A stretch of 59,194 bases of DNA from Hymenochaete sp. R1. Taxonomy: Eukaryota > Basidiomycota > Agaricomycetes > Hymenochaetales > Hymenochaetaceae. The stretch's first letter is position 1. Every line of letters begins with the position of its first letter. Under the pieces are notes generated by a model, which was given only the letters and a program-made list of their open reading frames with translations, had not been told where the DNA came from and searched no databases. The position numbers and the translations under genes were made by a program. This document shows, piece after piece, positions 56,961 to 59,194 of this stretch. The DNA is taken from positions 1 through 59,194 of the forward strand of contig JAFREE010000148.1 of assembly GCA_019400425.1 (NCBI GenBank), given 5' to 3'.

Positions 56961-59194
56961 CGTTAATCGATTATCGATAAAAATGAAGCTGCAAACTGGC
57001 GTGAAAAACTCCGAGCGGACGGGAACAAGACAAAAGAACCAAATCACTCACAAATGTCGCCCCCAAGAGATCCAGAAATGACGCGCTACAATGCGACTCT
57101 TGTCTGATCAGGGATCGGGTATCGTTACCTCGCCACGTCTTATATCGTGCACCGGGCAACAACTTTGCAAACGTCAGAACACCCCGCGTTTCCCATCACC
57201 AGCTGTCGTTTTCCTTGTGATGTTTATGAGGAATGCGTTATTGCAGAGTCCTCGGCATATGCGGGGCATAGTTTGTGGTATGCAATTAGTATCTGCAAAC
57301 TACCGCTATGGTCTAAGCGGCCACAACTTTGCAGGCGGGGGAACACTTGGTTCGAGGGCGAGTAGCTCATGTTTACCTCATCAGGTTACTTCCAAGAAAT
57401 TTCGCTACTACAGCAGCCAAGCCTGGCAAAGGATGTCTTGATTAGTAGCTAGAGTATTTTGCTTCTCAACTGTATTCAGCTGAACTGGACGGAGTTGCGG
57501 CGGAGTATATGAATTACTGTTCGCGAAATGAGACTCGATGCATGAGTTACGGCATGGTGCTCTGGATTGCTGCGTAGCAAGTATCGAATTCGTCGACGAT
57601 TCATAGGCCTTCTCCCTGTATCCAGTGGCGGAAGTAATGATCAAATCCGAGTCCAGCTTGTAGCGCTAGAGGCAATAATCAGAGACCGGGAAAAAAGAAA
57701 GAGGCGAATTAAAGCAAACCTTTTCCAATCCATGATATTTGACATGCCATTCAATGCTATAAGTCCTACATTGATGTGCTCTTTCACGTTGACCCTCTAG
57801 TTATCTCTTTCCCAAGTTTCGTTTCGACGCGGGTGAAGAGACTGCGTGAAGATGAATGATGAAGAAGAGACCGACCATGTGCAAAGCCCCGACAATCTGT
57901 TGCAACAGTCTCAGAAACCAGCTACAGAAATGGTCCAGGATACATACGTTGAAAGCGAGGAGATTCCAAATAACATCAAATGGATGGGGATGGCGTTTAT
58001 CACCGGGTTACCCTTAAAGTCGGTGAGCATGGATCAGTAACTCGCGGTTTAAAGGAGTCGTCGGATCGTCACCTCTGAGAGTAGCATGCTGCAATATGCA
58101 AGTGGACAAAAATGAACAGAAACCCTTCTGTTAGCAGCGGCGTCGGTCTTTAGTGAATTTCGAAGCGAGTAATTCGCACGAGTTTAGCTTCTACCAATGC
58201 AGAGCTGAAACGTTCCTGCCACACTCTGCCTCGCCTTTCGGTCCCTAAATTGACGCGGCTTTCACGATACGCGACATCAGCTCCGAAAGCATTTTTGACG
58301 TTAATAAAGAGTGCTATGTTGACTGTCGAAAGGCAAGGAGGGAATCGAGTATGTTCGTAGGTTTTCATTGCCATTGTCGAGGTCCAAACCAAAGAATGCG
58401 CGAGCTCGCTGCGCGCCTTGATTCCAGCATGGTGACAACTTAAGCAAGAGAGGCAAGGCGGCGAGGGCGAGAGGACAGGCGCTTACATAATCAAGCGTAT
58501 TTTCCTTACGAATCCGAATCCCTTGCTCGCTCTCGCCACATCGCTCTCATCCTACGGTCGCCGAGTGGGGTCAGCTTCATTTTCACTTCGGTCAGGAGCC
58601 CGAAGCCTCGCCGGGGTCCATCGTCACTCATCGGCCGCATCCCATGCCGAGTGTGACCTGATGACCCTGCACACACTTTGACCCTGCACACACTTACCAA
58701 AAATTTCAATAAATATTATTATTATTTATATATTCTCTTACTTATCCCATTCTCCTGATTCGACAAGCCGCCGGTAAACATGTGGATAGGGTGGTTAGAG
58801 TTAGAGCTACGCTGGGTGGGCACACGAGGACGTCCGGTCAGATAATGACCGAGGAATAATTCGGAGAAGATCTTACATGCATTTAAATGGTATATGAAAA
58901 GAATGCTGATTGCATTGGGCTATTAGAATGGGTACATACGCAAAGACAGATGACACAAGGTTAGTTTGTGATGATGTATTATACAGTCGAGCAAGAGATG
59001 CAAATAGATAAGGACTCAGAAAGGTATGGTGGTACATAGCGAGCGAAGGGATACGGGAAGTTTGCAACGGAAAAAAACTGCATGATAAATTAGACCTGTA
59101 AACGGAGGTCGTGAATCGCAATCGAAAGAAAATAATGAAAGCTTGCCTCCTGCACTCCCAATCATCTGGAGTCGAGACTGTGTCATTGTTAAAG
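56961..59194. other. 2.2 kb at the window end without a convincing gene
   Basis: Short frames on both strands have no recognisable domains. A plus-strand frame at 57567-57800 contains a charged helical phrase (LEAIIRDREKRKRRIKANL), and another at 57846-58040 is acidic. Either could be a fragment of a decayed gene, but I cannot join them. The last 500 bases are AT-rich in places. Confidence 0.35.
58662..58695 (+). repeat. perfect 17-nt tandem duplication
   Basis: TGACCCTGCACACACTT occurs twice in direct succession in non-coding sequence. It is a local duplication with no evident role. Confidence 0.8.

Overview
The window is a stretch of nuclear genome from a filamentous basidiomycete, most likely an Agaricomycete. 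Genes are tightly packed on both strands, and most are cut by many short introns of about 45-110 nt. Examples are 14 exons in the M16 peptidase, 16 in the carboxypeptidase and 13 in the MFS transporter. The families present (S10 carboxypeptidase, Dal5-type MFS, PMT with MIR domains, LaeA/UMTA-type methyltransferases, short-intron F-box proteins) fit such a fungus. I rebuilt the exon structures by hand from splice sites, reading-frame phase and family conservation. No rRNA, tRNA, CRISPR array or recognisable transposon was found.

Layout. 0-7 kb: a decayed copy of a local gene family (158-572, minus), 2.5 kb without a convincing gene, then a large low-complexity protein (3107-6566, plus). 7-13 kb: an insulin-degrading-enzyme peptidase and a methyltransferase, both minus. 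13.9-16.4 kb: family copy 1 and an AlkB-type dioxygenase, both plus. 16.5-19 kb: a secreted serine carboxypeptidase (minus). 21.3-22.4 kb: family copy 2 (plus). 23.7-26.8 kb: an O-mannosyltransferase of PMT4 type with a long extra tail (minus). 27.5-36 kb: two related F-box genes flank a uracil phosphoribosyltransferase and a second methyltransferase. 36.3-41.7 kb: chaperonin CCT2 and a Dal5-like transporter (minus). 42.6-43.7 kb: family copy 3 (minus). 44.4-46.8 kb: a membrane-anchored protein disulfide isomerase (minus). 47.9-52.8 kb: a giant mitochondrial PPR protein (minus). 54.1-57 kb: family copy 4 (plus) and a single-exon coiled-coil gene that may be a very divergent relative (minus). 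The last 2.2 kb hold no convincing gene.

Housekeeping themes. The secretory pathway is well represented: PMT4 (ER O-mannosylation), PDI (ER disulfides) and a secreted S10 peptidase. The others serve proteostasis (CCT2, M16 peptidase, F-box proteins), nucleotide salvage (UPRT), DNA alkylation repair (AlkB) and mitochondrial RNA metabolism (PPR). They are single genes, not an operon-like pathway.

The most unusual content is an apparently undescribed family of about 310-340-residue coiled-coil proteins with basic N-termini. It has four apparently intact copies and one decayed copy within about 55 kb, in mixed orientation. The intact copies share three exons, two introns at the same phase-1 positions, and a recurring LEHHYxCAxxALPYLK-like block. 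They look like a lineage-specific expansion. I do not recognise any domain in them and assign no function.
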